Shown here: one piece after another, positions 15,783 through 23,299 of the stretch
Layout of the letters: every line of letters starts with the position of its first letter
How positions within the stretch are numbered: position 1 is the stretch's first letter
Assembly: GCA_002352285.1 (NCBI GenBank)
Contig: DEIC01000021.1
Location: 1 to 25,891 of the forward strand
Length of the DNA: 25,891 bases
Direction of reading: 5' to 3'
Source of the DNA: Alphaproteobacteria bacterium UBA2784
GTDB taxonomy: Bacteria; Pseudomonadota; Alphaproteobacteria; Micropepsales; Micropepsaceae
Made by a program: the position numbers and the translations under genes
The notes under the pieces: generated by a model
Told to the model about the DNA's origin: nothing
What the model saw: the letters and a program-made list of their open reading frames with translations, nothing else
Database searches by the model: none

Positions 15783-16400
15783 ATGCTCGACTACTTCCTT
15801 CGACCCCGCATCGACGGGCCGCTGGCCCGGCTGGCGCGGCCTCTGGTGCGGCTGGGCGTCAGCGCCAACCACATTACCTGGGCCGGATTCCTGCTCGGGA
15901 TGATCGCGGGCGTTTTGATAGCCGTTGAACTTTACTGGTCAGCCATCGTGTTCATCCTGTTCAGCCGTCTGTGCGACGGGCTGGACGGGGCTGTGGCCCG
16001 CCAGACGCGTCTGAGTGACCTTGGCGGGTTCTTCGACATTACGCTCGACTTCATCTTCTATGCGGCGATTGTCTTCGGCTTTGCGCTGGCACGGCCGGAA
16101 AATGCGCTGCCAGCCGCCTTTCTGCTTTTTGCATTCATGGGGCCAGCGGCCACTTTTCTTGCCTATGCCATCATGGCAGCCAAGCGCGGCATTTCTACCG
16201 AACTGCGCGGGCGCAAATCGTTTTACTATCTCGGCGGGCTGACAGAAGGATCAGAGACGATCATCACGCTCTGCCTGATGTGCGTCTTCCCGGATCAGTT
16301 TGCGATCATCGCGCTCATCTATGGCGTGATGTGCTTTATCACTGCGGGCACGCGCATCGCAGCGGCGTGGTCGGCGTTCAGCGACGCGCCCCATGGCTGA
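15783..16400 (+). CDS. CDP-alcohol phosphatidyltransferase family protein
   Basis: A 205-residue membrane protein with about six helices. It has D65, D68-G-x2-A-R73, then a 7-residue gap to G81, x3, D85, x3, D89, so every catalytic residue of the family is present. The gap is one residue shorter than the usual 8. Family members transfer a phosphatidyl or other phospho-alcohol group from a CDP donor. Neither donor nor acceptor can be told from sequence; it is clearly different from the Pcs encoded nearby. A TTG start at 15726 is rejected in favour of this ATG. It overlaps the oxidase gene by 8 nt. Confidence 0.85.
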   Translation: MLDYFLRPRIDGPLARLARPLVRLGVSANHITWAGFLLGMIAGVLIAVELYWSAIVFILFSRLCDGLDGAVARQTRLSDLGGFFDITLDFIFYAAIVFGFALARPENALPAAFLLFAFMGPAATFLAYAIMAAKRGISTELRGRKSFYYLGGLTEGSETIITLCLMCVFPDQFAIIALIYGVMCFITAGTRIAAAWSAFSDAPHG

Positions 16401-17505
16401 TGTCGCCATCATTGGCGGCGGCATTGCGGGGTTGTGGACCGCGCTGGAGCTGTTGCGTGCAGGTGCAAGCGTTACCGTCTTTGACGGTCGGCGTTTGGGC
16501 GAGGGGGCGAGCACGGCGGCGGGTGGCATGCTGGCGCCGGGAGCCGAGGGTGATGGGCTTGCCCCAGCCGTGCAGGCCTTCGCCATTGCAAGCCGCAAGG
16601 CGTGGACGCACGCAGCGGCGGATATTGAGAACGCCAGCGGCATTGACATTGGCTATGCGGACTGCGGGTCGCTCATCATCGCGCGTGATGATGCGGAGGC
16701 CGCGGCGCTCAAGGCGCAATGTGCGCAGAGATTTGGCGCATGGCTGGACAGTTCCGCGCTTGCCAGCACCTATCCGCAGCTGCGTCACGGCCTTGCCGGA
16801 GGGGCCTTTGTTGCGGGGGACGCCTGTGTTGACAACCGGGCATTGATCGAGGCGCTGTCTGCTGCCGTCACGCAAGCGGGCGGCACCTGTGCCTTTGGTC
16901 TGGGTGATGTTGGCGTGCGCGTGGGCGGCAATCGGGTGTTGGGGGTGCGCGCGGGCGGGCGCAATCTCGACTTCCCCCGTGTTCTGCTGGCGACGGGTGC
17001 GTGGACTTCACATGTCAGCATCGAAGGTGGATCGGCGACGGATTTGCCGCCCGTGATGCCGGTCAAAGGGCAGATGGGCATGATCCGCGTGGCCGCGTTG
17101 CCGATGCGCGAACTTGTCTGGCTGGGTCACACCTATCTGATCCCGCGCCGTGCCGGGCAACTGGTGCTGGGGGCGACGAGTGAGGACGCCGGTTTTGATC
17201 CGTGCATCAGTGAAGGCGCAGTCGAGAAACTGGCTGACGACGCGCGATGGCTTGTGCCGTCACTTGCAGGCTTGCCGGTTGTTGAGCGCTGGTGCGGGTT
17301 CAGGCCTGCAACGCCCGATGGCCTGCCGGTGCTGGGGCAAACGCGCGTGGACGGGCTTTATGTTGCATCGGGCCAGTATCGCAACGGCATACTCTTCGGC
17401 CCGCTGGTGGCGCGCACGATGGCTGCGTGCATCAGCGGCAAGGCGAGCGCCATCGACATTTCCGCCTTTGACCCCAAACGCTTCGGGCCGCGCCATGAAC
17501 ATTGA
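16393..17505 (+). CDS. FAD-dependent amine oxidase, glycine oxidase (ThiO)-like
   Basis: A 370-residue DAO-family flavoenzyme. GGGIAG (8-13) is the dinucleotide-binding motif and GEGASTAAGGMLAPG follows, as in ThiO. Later motifs are VKGQMGMI, GATSEDAGFD, WCGFRPATPDGLPVLG and GQYRNGILFGPLVA, the last two strongly ThiO-like. Glycine oxidase converts glycine to the imine for thiazole synthesis, but no thiamine gene is nearby. It may instead oxidise another small amine or amino acid. It begins within the end of the phosphatidyltransferase gene and its own end overlaps the next gene by 11 nt, indicating tight coupling. Confidence 0.82.
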   Translation: MADVAIIGGGIAGLWTALELLRAGASVTVFDGRRLGEGASTAAGGMLAPGAEGDGLAPAVQAFAIASRKAWTHAAADIENASGIDIGYADCGSLIIARDDAEAAALKAQCAQRFGAWLDSSALASTYPQLRHGLAGGAFVAGDACVDNRALIEALSAAVTQAGGTCAFGLGDVGVRVGGNRVLGVRAGGRNLDFPRVLLATGAWTSHVSIEGGSATDLPPVMPVKGQMGMIRVAALPMRELVWLGHTYLIPRRAGQLVLGATSEDAGFDPCISEGAVEKLADDARWLVPSLAGLPVVERWCGFRPATPDGLPVLGQTRVDGLYVASGQYRNGILFGPLVARTMAACISGKASAIDISAFDPKRFGPRHEH

Positions 17506-18661
17506 ACTGACGGCGGATCAAAAAGCTCTGCGCGATGCGGTGGCGAAGATCTGCGCAAAGTTTCCCGATGCGTACTGGCTGGCGTGTGATCGCGACCATC
17601 GCTTCCCGGAAGAATTCGTCGCAGCGATTGCAGCTGGCGGCTGGCTGGGCATCGCCATGCCGCGCGAGCATGGTGGTGCAGGGCTTGGTGTCACCGAAGC
17701 CGCGATCATGATGCATACGATTGCGCGCTCAGGCGCGGGGATGGCGGGCGCCTCGTCGGTGCACATCAACCTCTTCGGCCCGATGCCGCTGGTGATCGCG
17801 GGCAATGCAGCGCAGCAGGCGGCATTTCTGCCACCGCTCATCAGCGGCAAGGATCGCGTCTGCTTTGGCGTCACCGAACCTGATGCGGGGCTTGATACGA
17901 CGCGCATCACCACGCGCGCGGTGAAGCAGGGCGGGCATTATGTAGTGACGGGCCGCAAGATCTGGACATCCACGGCCCAGAGCGCCACGCATATCCTGCT
18001 GCTTGCGCGCACGACGCCAATTGAAGAGTGTGCGCGGCCTGCCGACGGACTTTCGCTTTTCTATGCCGATCTCGACCGCAGCAAAGTCGAGGTGCGCGAA
18101 ATCGCCAAGATGGGGCGGCATGCGGTTGACTCGAACATGCTCTTCATCGACGGGCTGATCGTGAGTGCGGATCGGCTGATCGGTCGCGAGGGCGACGGTT
18201 TTGCCATGCTGCTGCACGGATTGAACCCGGAGCGCATACTTGTCGCCGCAGAGGCCATCGGCATCGGCGAGGATGCGCTTTCGCGCGCCGCCCTCTATGC
18301 GCGTGAGCGGAAAGTGTTTGGGCGGCCCATCGGGCAAAATCAGGCAATCCAGCATCCGCTGGCGCGGTGCCATGCAGAACTGGAAGCAGCAAAGCTGATG
18401 ATGTTCCGGGGGGCTGCCCTGTTTGATGCCGGCCAGCCCTGCGGCGTTGAAGCCAATATGGCCAAATATCTGGCGGCCGAAGCTGGCTATCATGCTTGCG
18501 AAACGGCGGTGATGACCCATGGCGGCATGGGCTATGCCCAGGAATTCCATGTCGAGCGACTGCTGCGCGAAGTCCTGATTACGCGCATCGCACCGGTAAG
18601 CCGCGAAATGATCCTTTCCCACATCGCCGAGAAGGCGTTGGGCCTGCCGAAGTCCTATTAG
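17495..18661 (+). CDS. Acyl-CoA dehydrogenase family protein
   Basis: A 388-residue flavoprotein with the usual helical-beta-helical ACAD layout. CFGVTEPDAGLDTTRI and KIWTSTAQSATHIL bind FAD and substrate, and KVFGRPIGQNQAIQH and GGMGYAQEFHVERLLREV are C-terminal signatures. The usual YEG(T) Glu near the C terminus is absent, replaced by RIAPVSREM. E246 in GLNPERIL aligns with the helix-G Glu that acts as base in isovaleryl-CoA dehydrogenase, so the enzyme is probably active. The substrate is unknown. The start lies in the 3' end of the oxidase gene; longer in-frame starts are not supported. Its stop overlaps the opposite lipoprotein gene by 4 nt. Confidence 0.92.
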   Translation: MNIELTADQKALRDAVAKICAKFPDAYWLACDRDHRFPEEFVAAIAAGGWLGIAMPREHGGAGLGVTEAAIMMHTIARSGAGMAGASSVHINLFGPMPLVIAGNAAQQAAFLPPLISGKDRVCFGVTEPDAGLDTTRITTRAVKQGGHYVVTGRKIWTSTAQSATHILLLARTTPIEECARPADGLSLFYADLDRSKVEVREIAKMGRHAVDSNMLFIDGLIVSADRLIGREGDGFAMLLHGLNPERILVAAEAIGIGEDALSRAALYARERKVFGRPIGQNQAIQHPLARCHAELEAAKLMMFRGAALFDAGQPCGVEANMAKYLAAEAGYHACETAVMTHGGMGYAQEFHVERLLREVLITRIAPVSREMILSHIAEKALGLPKSY

Positions 18662-19215
18662 GGCGTCACCGGCTTCGTCAGATCAAACTCCACGCGGAAC
18701 AGGCGTCCGGACCGCGACAGCTCATAAGCAAAAGTCTTGCCAGGGTCGACTTCCATAGCCCAGACATTTTCAACCGCTTGCGGAATTTCTTCGCGCACGA
18801 ACAGCTCGCGCGAAAACGCGTCGGCGGGGAACTCCTGACGGATGGCCGTGCCGGGGCTGCGAGCATCGCCGCCGTAGTTTGAACGCACGTCCTCGGTACC
18901 GTCCTCGTGGCGGTGGACGTGCTTGAGGCGCAGACCCTCCGGGTTGCGTGTAATCACCCAGGTGCGCGAGCGGTCGTCGCCGACGGCAAAGGGAATGCGG
19001 ATTTCGTACTCCGAGCAGTCGCGCACGTGCATGACGAGGCGGCTCTTGGCAAAGCTGTCATCAGACGGATTGCCTTCGACAAGTCTGCCTTCAAACGCCT
19101 GCCCGCAAAGTGCTGTCAGGTTTGCAAAGAAGGCATCTGCAGCTGAAGGGGCGTCAGGTGCATTGCTGCACGCGGCAAGGAACAGCAGGGGCAGGGCAGC
19201 AAGCGTGCGGAACAT
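18658..19215 (-). CDS. Predicted lipoprotein of unknown function
   Basis: A 185-residue protein. The signal peptide ends in a lipobox LAAC with lipidated C16, so it should be anchored to a membrane. The mature part has two further Cys (in LTALCGQAF and VRDCSEY), a RSRTWVITRNPEGLRLKH strand-rich stretch, and HEDGTEDVRSNYGG. I recognise no named domain with certainty. The start has no strong ribosome site. It lies 36 nt downstream of the FAD monooxygenase gene on the same strand and may share its transcript. It meets the acyl-CoA dehydrogenase gene tail to tail. Confidence 0.85.
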   Translation of the reverse strand: MFRTLAALPLLFLAACSNAPDAPSAADAFFANLTALCGQAFEGRLVEGNPSDDSFAKSRLVMHVRDCSEYEIRIPFAVGDDRSRTWVITRNPEGLRLKHVHRHEDGTEDVRSNYGGDARSPGTAIRQEFPADAFSRELFVREEIPQAVENVWAMEVDPGKTFAYELSRSGRLFRVEFDLTKPVTP

Positions 19216-19251
19216 GGCGGGAACCCATTGGGGTGAACTCGATCCACCTGA

Positions 19252-20496
19252 CTATGGCACAGGGAAGGGCCGGAAACTCAAGCGCTGAACGCCGACCAGC
19301 GTGCGCATCATGAAGCCGGGGAAAAACGGCAGATTGCGCGCGAGCGGAAAAGCCACGTTACGGAAAGCGCTGGCGAGTCTGCTGTTGCTCTGGAAGAACG
19401 GCGTCAGCCAGCGTGAGGCATAGAGATAGTAGTTCACGTGCGCGCGGCGACGCCGCTCGAAGGCGTAGAGCGCATGCTCCACGCTCTCGCGGGCACGGTC
19501 GGCGCGCTTCAGCGTATCTGCCAGCAACACCGCGTCGATGAGCGCAAGGTTGGCGCCCTGGCCCAGTTGCGGGCTCATGCCGTGGGCGGCGTCACCCAGA
19601 AAGAGCAGACGGCCGTTGCGCCATGTCTTCATGCGCACATCGCTGTAGGTGGCCGCCGAAATCTCGTCGTGCGCGCTGACAGGGGCAAGCAGTGACTCAG
19701 CTTCCGGCCACACGCGTGCGACATCTTTCTTCCATTCGCTGATCGGTGTACGCCGCCACGCGTCGAAGTCCTTGCGCATGATGCTCCAGAAGAACGAAAC
19801 CGCGGGCATCATTTCGGCGCTTGCCGGGTCGCGGCCAATGGGCAGCACACCGATCATCATCTGCGTGCCGCGATAGATCTGGCGCAGCGTGTCGGGGAAC
19901 TCGCCGTTTCTATCCGGCAGGATGGTCCAAAGTGCCCCCCACGGATAGATCGGCGCGCGGGCCTGCGGCATCAACGTGCTCCGCAGTGCCGAGTGTGCGC
20001 CGTCAGCGATGATGACAAGATCATATGGGCCAAAGCGGGCGCCGCTGGCGCTCATCAATGTCGGCCACCAGGGTGCGGCGATATTGGTGATCTCTTCGTT
20101 CAGCGCTACCGGGATTTCTTCGGCGCGGATGGCGTCATGAAGAACCGAAAAAAGGCTCGCGCGGTGAATGCCCAGACCAAACGCACCTGTTCGCCAGCGC
20201 TCATAGTCGAGGTCAAGCAGAAGACGGCCAGCGGGCGTGCGGCCGTCGAGACGTTTGACGCGCGCCCCCGCATTGATTGCCGTCTCGGCAAGGCCAAGCT
20301 CCCGCAACGCCCACAGGCCGGTTGGCTGAAGAAGCAAGCCCGCGCCCAGCGGGCGAGCAGCCTCGAACTTTTCAAAGATAGTGACATCGCTGCCAGCACG
20401 CTTCAGTGCAAGCGCGGCGGCCATTCCCCCGATGCCGCAGCCAATGACGGCAATCCGCACGTTTCCGGTCTCCACGCGTTCGGCTAGAGTTTGCAC
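19252..20496 (-). CDS. FAD-dependent monooxygenase (PHBH/UbiH superfamily)
   Basis: A 414-residue class A flavoprotein monooxygenase. GCGIGG (19-24) is the N-terminal FAD motif, ADGAHSALR the central DG motif, and GDAAHGMSPQLGQG (301-314) the second FAD-binding motif. The C-terminal ~80 residues form an amphipathic region with FFPGFMMRTL, which could touch the membrane. The substrate (an aromatic or other hydroxylatable compound) cannot be assigned. The start is taken as GTG with GGAGGAG 10 nt upstream; a GTG at 20460 with GGAG 9 nt upstream is an alternative. The ribosome site lies inside a predicted hairpin. Confidence 0.87.
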   Translation of the reverse strand: MQTLAERVETGNVRIAVIGCGIGGMAAALALKRAGSDVTIFEKFEAARPLGAGLLLQPTGLWALRELGLAETAINAGARVKRLDGRTPAGRLLLDLDYERWRTGAFGLGIHRASLFSVLHDAIRAEEIPVALNEEITNIAAPWWPTLMSASGARFGPYDLVIIADGAHSALRSTLMPQARAPIYPWGALWTILPDRNGEFPDTLRQIYRGTQMMIGVLPIGRDPASAEMMPAVSFFWSIMRKDFDAWRRTPISEWKKDVARVWPEAESLLAPVSAHDEISAATYSDVRMKTWRNGRLLFLGDAAHGMSPQLGQGANLALIDAVLLADTLKRADRARESVEHALYAFERRRRAHVNYYLYASRWLTPFFQSNSRLASAFRNVAFPLARNLPFFPGFMMRTLVGVQRLSFRPFPVP

Positions 20497-20503
20497 CCGC
20501 GCC

Positions 20504-20520
20504 GCGCTCCTCCGGAGCGC
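20504..20520 (-). promoter_or_regulatory. Hairpin covering the monooxygenase ribosome-binding site
   Basis: GCGCTCC-TCC-GGAGCGC is a perfect 7-bp inverted repeat with a 3-nt loop. Read on the minus strand, the GGAGGAG ribosome site (20507-20513) fills the loop and most of the 3' arm, so the folded leader would hide it. Whether the transcript starts far enough upstream to include the hairpin is unknown. Confidence 0.45.
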
Positions 20521-20550
20521 AGTTCTACACCAGCACTATGCGAAAGTCCC

Positions 20551-20973
20551 ATGACAGAGGTCTTTGATCTTGATCCGCGCCTTTCGGCGGAAACAGTTTT
20601 GATCACACGCTGGCAGGTTTCCCGCGTGCTGCTGCAAGATGACGCACGTTTCCCGTGGCTCATTCTGGTGCCGCAGCGCGCGGGAATGTCAGAGCTGTTC
20701 GATCTTGAACCTGGCGACCGGCTTCAGCTTGCGCGTGAGATTGATGCGGCGGCTCAAGCGCTCAAGGCGGAAACGGGCGCGCTCAAAATCAATGTCGGCG
20801 CGCTGGGAAATATCGTTCGGCAATTGCATGTGCATATTGTGGCGCGGCGCGAGGGTGATGCGGCATGGCCGGGGCCGGTGTGGGGCAAGGGCACACGTGA
20901 GCCGATGACGCTTGAGGCGCGGGCTGCTCTCGTCACCCGGTTGCAGCAGCGGTTTGGCGGCGCCTTTTCCTAA
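20551..20973 (+). CDS. HIT-domain protein
   Basis: A 140-residue histidine-triad family protein, a likely nucleotide hydrolase or transferase in the cytoplasm. The signature at residues 91-97 is QLHVHIV: the first His of HxHxHxx is Gln, while the middle catalytic His (H93) and the last (H95) remain. KINVGALGNIVRQ precedes and DAAWPGPVWG follows; this arrangement occurs in a group of short proteobacterial HIT proteins. An in-frame ATG at 20491 would add 20 residues unlike the family and overlap the divergent promoter region. The ribosome site is weak (GAAAG). Confidence 0.88.
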   Translation: MTEVFDLDPRLSAETVLITRWQVSRVLLQDDARFPWLILVPQRAGMSELFDLEPGDRLQLAREIDAAAQALKAETGALKINVGALGNIVRQLHVHIVARREGDAAWPGPVWGKGTREPMTLEARAALVTRLQQRFGGAFS

Positions 20974-21010
20974 CAATCCGTTGCGTTGAGGATTTGTTTA
21001 CGCCTGAAGC

Positions 21011-21026
21011 TGGCATGCCGCTTGCG
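21011..21026 (+). promoter_or_regulatory. Sigma-54 (RpoN)-type promoter
   Basis: TGGCATGCCGCTTGCG matches the sigma-54 consensus TGGCAYG-N4-TTGC, with invariant GG and GC exactly 10 nt apart. The predicted transcript start is near 21037, giving a ~15-nt leader that contains AGGAGA just before the transglycosylase ATG. Strength of the match and position make it convincing, but activator sites were not identified. Confidence 0.68.
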
Positions 21027-21051
21027 ATCTTCTGACCGCAAGGAGAAGCCC

Positions 21052-22020
21052 ATGCTGACGTCTGTTGATCGCACATCCCAGGTGGACGTGCTCACCCATA
21101 TCAGGAATGCCAGTGCCGAAACCGGCACGGATTTCGACTATCTGGTGCGCACGGCGATGCGCGAAAGCTCCCTTAATCCAGAGGCTTCGGCCTCGACATC
21201 GAGCGCGCGCGGCCTCTTCCAGTTCATCGAGCAGACCTGGCTTGCCATGGTCAAGAACCATGGGGCAGAGCACGGTCTTTCCGATTACGCGGATGCGATT
21301 ACAAAGAAGGCCAATGGCCGGTACGTTGTTGCCGACCCGGCGGTCAGGGAGGAAATTCTTGCCCTGCGCACGGATCCGGCCATCGCATCTGTCATGGCGG
21401 CGGAACTGACCGCCGAAAGCCGCAACTTTCTTGAGGGCCGCCTGAACCGCGAGGTGACGGGGGCTGAGCTCTATATCGCCCACTTCCTGGGGCCGCAGGG
21501 CGCCGCCAATCTGATTGAAGCCGCCGCCAAGGGTGAGCCCGACGCCTCGAAGCTCTTCCCGGCAGCTGCTGACGCCAACCGCTCCATCTTCTTCAATCGG
21601 GATGGTTCGGCCCGCAGTGCTGCTGATGTCTATGCCAATCTGGTCGCCAAGCATGACGCAACAGCGCCGGTTGATCTGCCGCCCGCGCTTGCTTCCCGCT
21701 TTGCTGCGCTGAGCGGCGAGGGCGCACCGCAACCCATTCTGGACAAGGCGCTGCAGGTCATGCAGATGCGTCCGCTCGACGGTCTGCAGGTTACCGATCC
21801 GGCGGATGGCAAAGTGGGCCGCGCCTATCAACCCGCCTACTCAGACTGGGCGGCCAGTGATCGGGTGTTTCAGGCGCCAGCCGATCAGCCGATGCTGATC
21901 ACGCCTTTCGTGGCGCATCTTCTGGCGACGCTTGACCCTCTGGGTGAGCTTGATCCTGATCTTGCCTCTGCGCGCAGTGAGCGCCAGCAGGAGCGGCGCC
22001 GGAACGAAGCCGCCGTTTGA
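21052..22020 (+). CDS. SLT-domain lytic transglycosylase-like protein, no visible signal peptide
   Basis: A 322-residue protein. The N-terminal ~190 residues form an SLT-type transglycosylase domain: the catalytic Glu is E38 in MRESSLNPEA, followed by SSARGLFQFIEQTWL and, later, ELYIAHFLGPQGAANLI. Such enzymes cleave the glycan strands of peptidoglycan. No signal peptide is seen, so export may use another route, for example a flagellar export apparatus. The C-terminal ~120 residues are low in recognisable features and end in an Arg/Glu-rich tail. AGGAGA lies 6 nt before the ATG; an earlier in-frame start at 20986 would lie upstream of the predicted transcript start. A sigma-54-type promoter precedes it. 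Confidence 0.88.
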   Translation: MLTSVDRTSQVDVLTHIRNASAETGTDFDYLVRTAMRESSLNPEASASTSSARGLFQFIEQTWLAMVKNHGAEHGLSDYADAITKKANGRYVVADPAVREEILALRTDPAIASVMAAELTAESRNFLEGRLNREVTGAELYIAHFLGPQGAANLIEAAAKGEPDASKLFPAAADANRSIFFNRDGSARSAADVYANLVAKHDATAPVDLPPALASRFAALSGEGAPQPILDKALQVMQMRPLDGLQVTDPADGKVGRAYQPAYSDWAASDRVFQAPADQPMLITPFVAHLLATLDPLGELDPDLASARSERQQERRRNEAAV

Positions 22021-22078
22021 CATTGCCTGACAGAGCAAGCTTGAGTGCGTGCTGAATCGGGCGCGCAGGAGCACTGAC

Positions 22079-23293
22079 ATGAGCAATATCATCAAGGTCT
22101 GGATGGCGCTGTTTCTGGCCATCCTGCTCATGCAGCTGGCGAACGGGCAGCAGTCAACCGTGGTTGGCATCCTCACGAACGTTGCAGGTTTTGGCACGTT
22201 CGCAGGCGGGTTTGTGATGTCAGCCTTCTATGCGGGTTATGCTGCCGGATCAATTGCGGCGCCGGGGATTGTCGAGCGGATCGGCCATGTGCGGTCCTTT
22301 GGCATTCTCGTCGCCGTCGGTGTTGCGGCCATGGGTTTCTATCAGGTGTCGATTGATCCGGTGACATGGGGCCTTGTGCGCGCGGTGATCGGCTTCTCGC
22401 TCTCCGGCATTTTTGTGGTCGCGGAAAGCTGGCTCAATGACCAGACGGCGAACGAGACGCGCGGGCGCGTATTCTCGCTCTATATTCTGGTGCAGCTGGG
22501 CGGATTGATGGGCGGTCAGTTGCTGGCGTCGGCCAGCGGGGCCGCGGGCGGACTGCCCTTTGCGATGTTCACGGCGCTGATGGCGCTCTGCATTGTGCCG
22601 GTGCTGGCGGGCAATACGCCGGAAGCCAATCGCCATGTGCCGCATCCAGTGGGCATCCCGATCCTCTATCGCATCTCACCGCTTGCGTTTGTCGGCGTGG
22701 TGATTTCGGGTTTCATCTGGGCGGCCCTGATGGGCGGAATACCTTTCTATGGCGAGGCCATCGGACTTGGCAGTGCGGCTACCCCCATTCTGGTGGCGAT
22801 GCCCATTCTGGGCGGCCTGATCTGCCTCTTTCCGATGGGATGGCTTTCCGATCACATGGACCGGCGCGCGGTTCTGATTGGCACGGCGTCGCTCGCCTCG
22901 CTGACCGCGGTCATCGGCCTCTTCCTCGGGGCTGACAGTCTTACGACGCTTTACGTTGTTATGGCGATCTATGGTGCGCTCACTTTCCCGTTCTATTCAT
23001 TGGCGGTGGCGCACATGAATGACCGCCTCGTGCCAGAGCAGCGCGTACCGGCAAGTGCCGGGCTTGTCCTGCTTTTTGGTCTTGGATCGATTTTGGGACC
23101 GATGTTCGTTTACTGGAGCATCGGCATTTTCGGGCCGTGGGGTTTCTTCGTCGTACTGTTTCTCTCAACGATTGCGGTGGCCATGTTCGCGCTGATCCGC
23201 ATGCTGGCGCGGCCGGGTGCACAACGCGGCGGTGCCATGACACCAGAGCCGCATGTGCACAGTGACGAGTTGCCTCCGCATCCCACGCCGTGA
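22079..23293 (+). CDS. MFS transporter, YcaD-like
   Basis: A 404-residue major facilitator with about twelve helices. The segment VVAESWLNDQTANETRGRVFSLYILV is characteristic of YcaD-type carriers, and WLSDHMDRR is the mid-protein loop motif. The C terminus is His/Pro-rich (MTPEPHVHSDELPPHPTP), a feature that could bind metal but may be incidental. The substrate is unknown. AGGAG lies 7 nt before the ATG; a longer start at 22049 lacks support. The stop is 6 nt from the stop of the opposite methyltransferase gene. Confidence 0.9.
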   Translation: MSNIIKVWMALFLAILLMQLANGQQSTVVGILTNVAGFGTFAGGFVMSAFYAGYAAGSIAAPGIVERIGHVRSFGILVAVGVAAMGFYQVSIDPVTWGLVRAVIGFSLSGIFVVAESWLNDQTANETRGRVFSLYILVQLGGLMGGQLLASASGAAGGLPFAMFTALMALCIVPVLAGNTPEANRHVPHPVGIPILYRISPLAFVGVVISGFIWAALMGGIPFYGEAIGLGSAATPILVAMPILGGLICLFPMGWLSDHMDRRAVLIGTASLASLTAVIGLFLGADSLTTLYVVMAIYGALTFPFYSLAVAHMNDRLVPEQRVPASAGLVLLFGLGSILGPMFVYWSIGIFGPWGFFVVLFLSTIAVAMFALIRMLARPGAQRGGAMTPEPHVHSDELPPHPTP

Positions 23294-23299
23294 TGCACG

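Noticed and set aside
16393..17505. A thiamine biosynthesis locus based on the ThiO-like protein
   Set aside because: No thiC, thiE, thiG, thiS or thiD-like gene occurs in the window, and no TPP-riboswitch-like leader was recognised.
17729..18622. A 297-codon minus-strand open frame opposite the acyl-CoA dehydrogenase gene
   Set aside because: Low-complexity shadow translation, while the plus-strand product carries clear family motifs.
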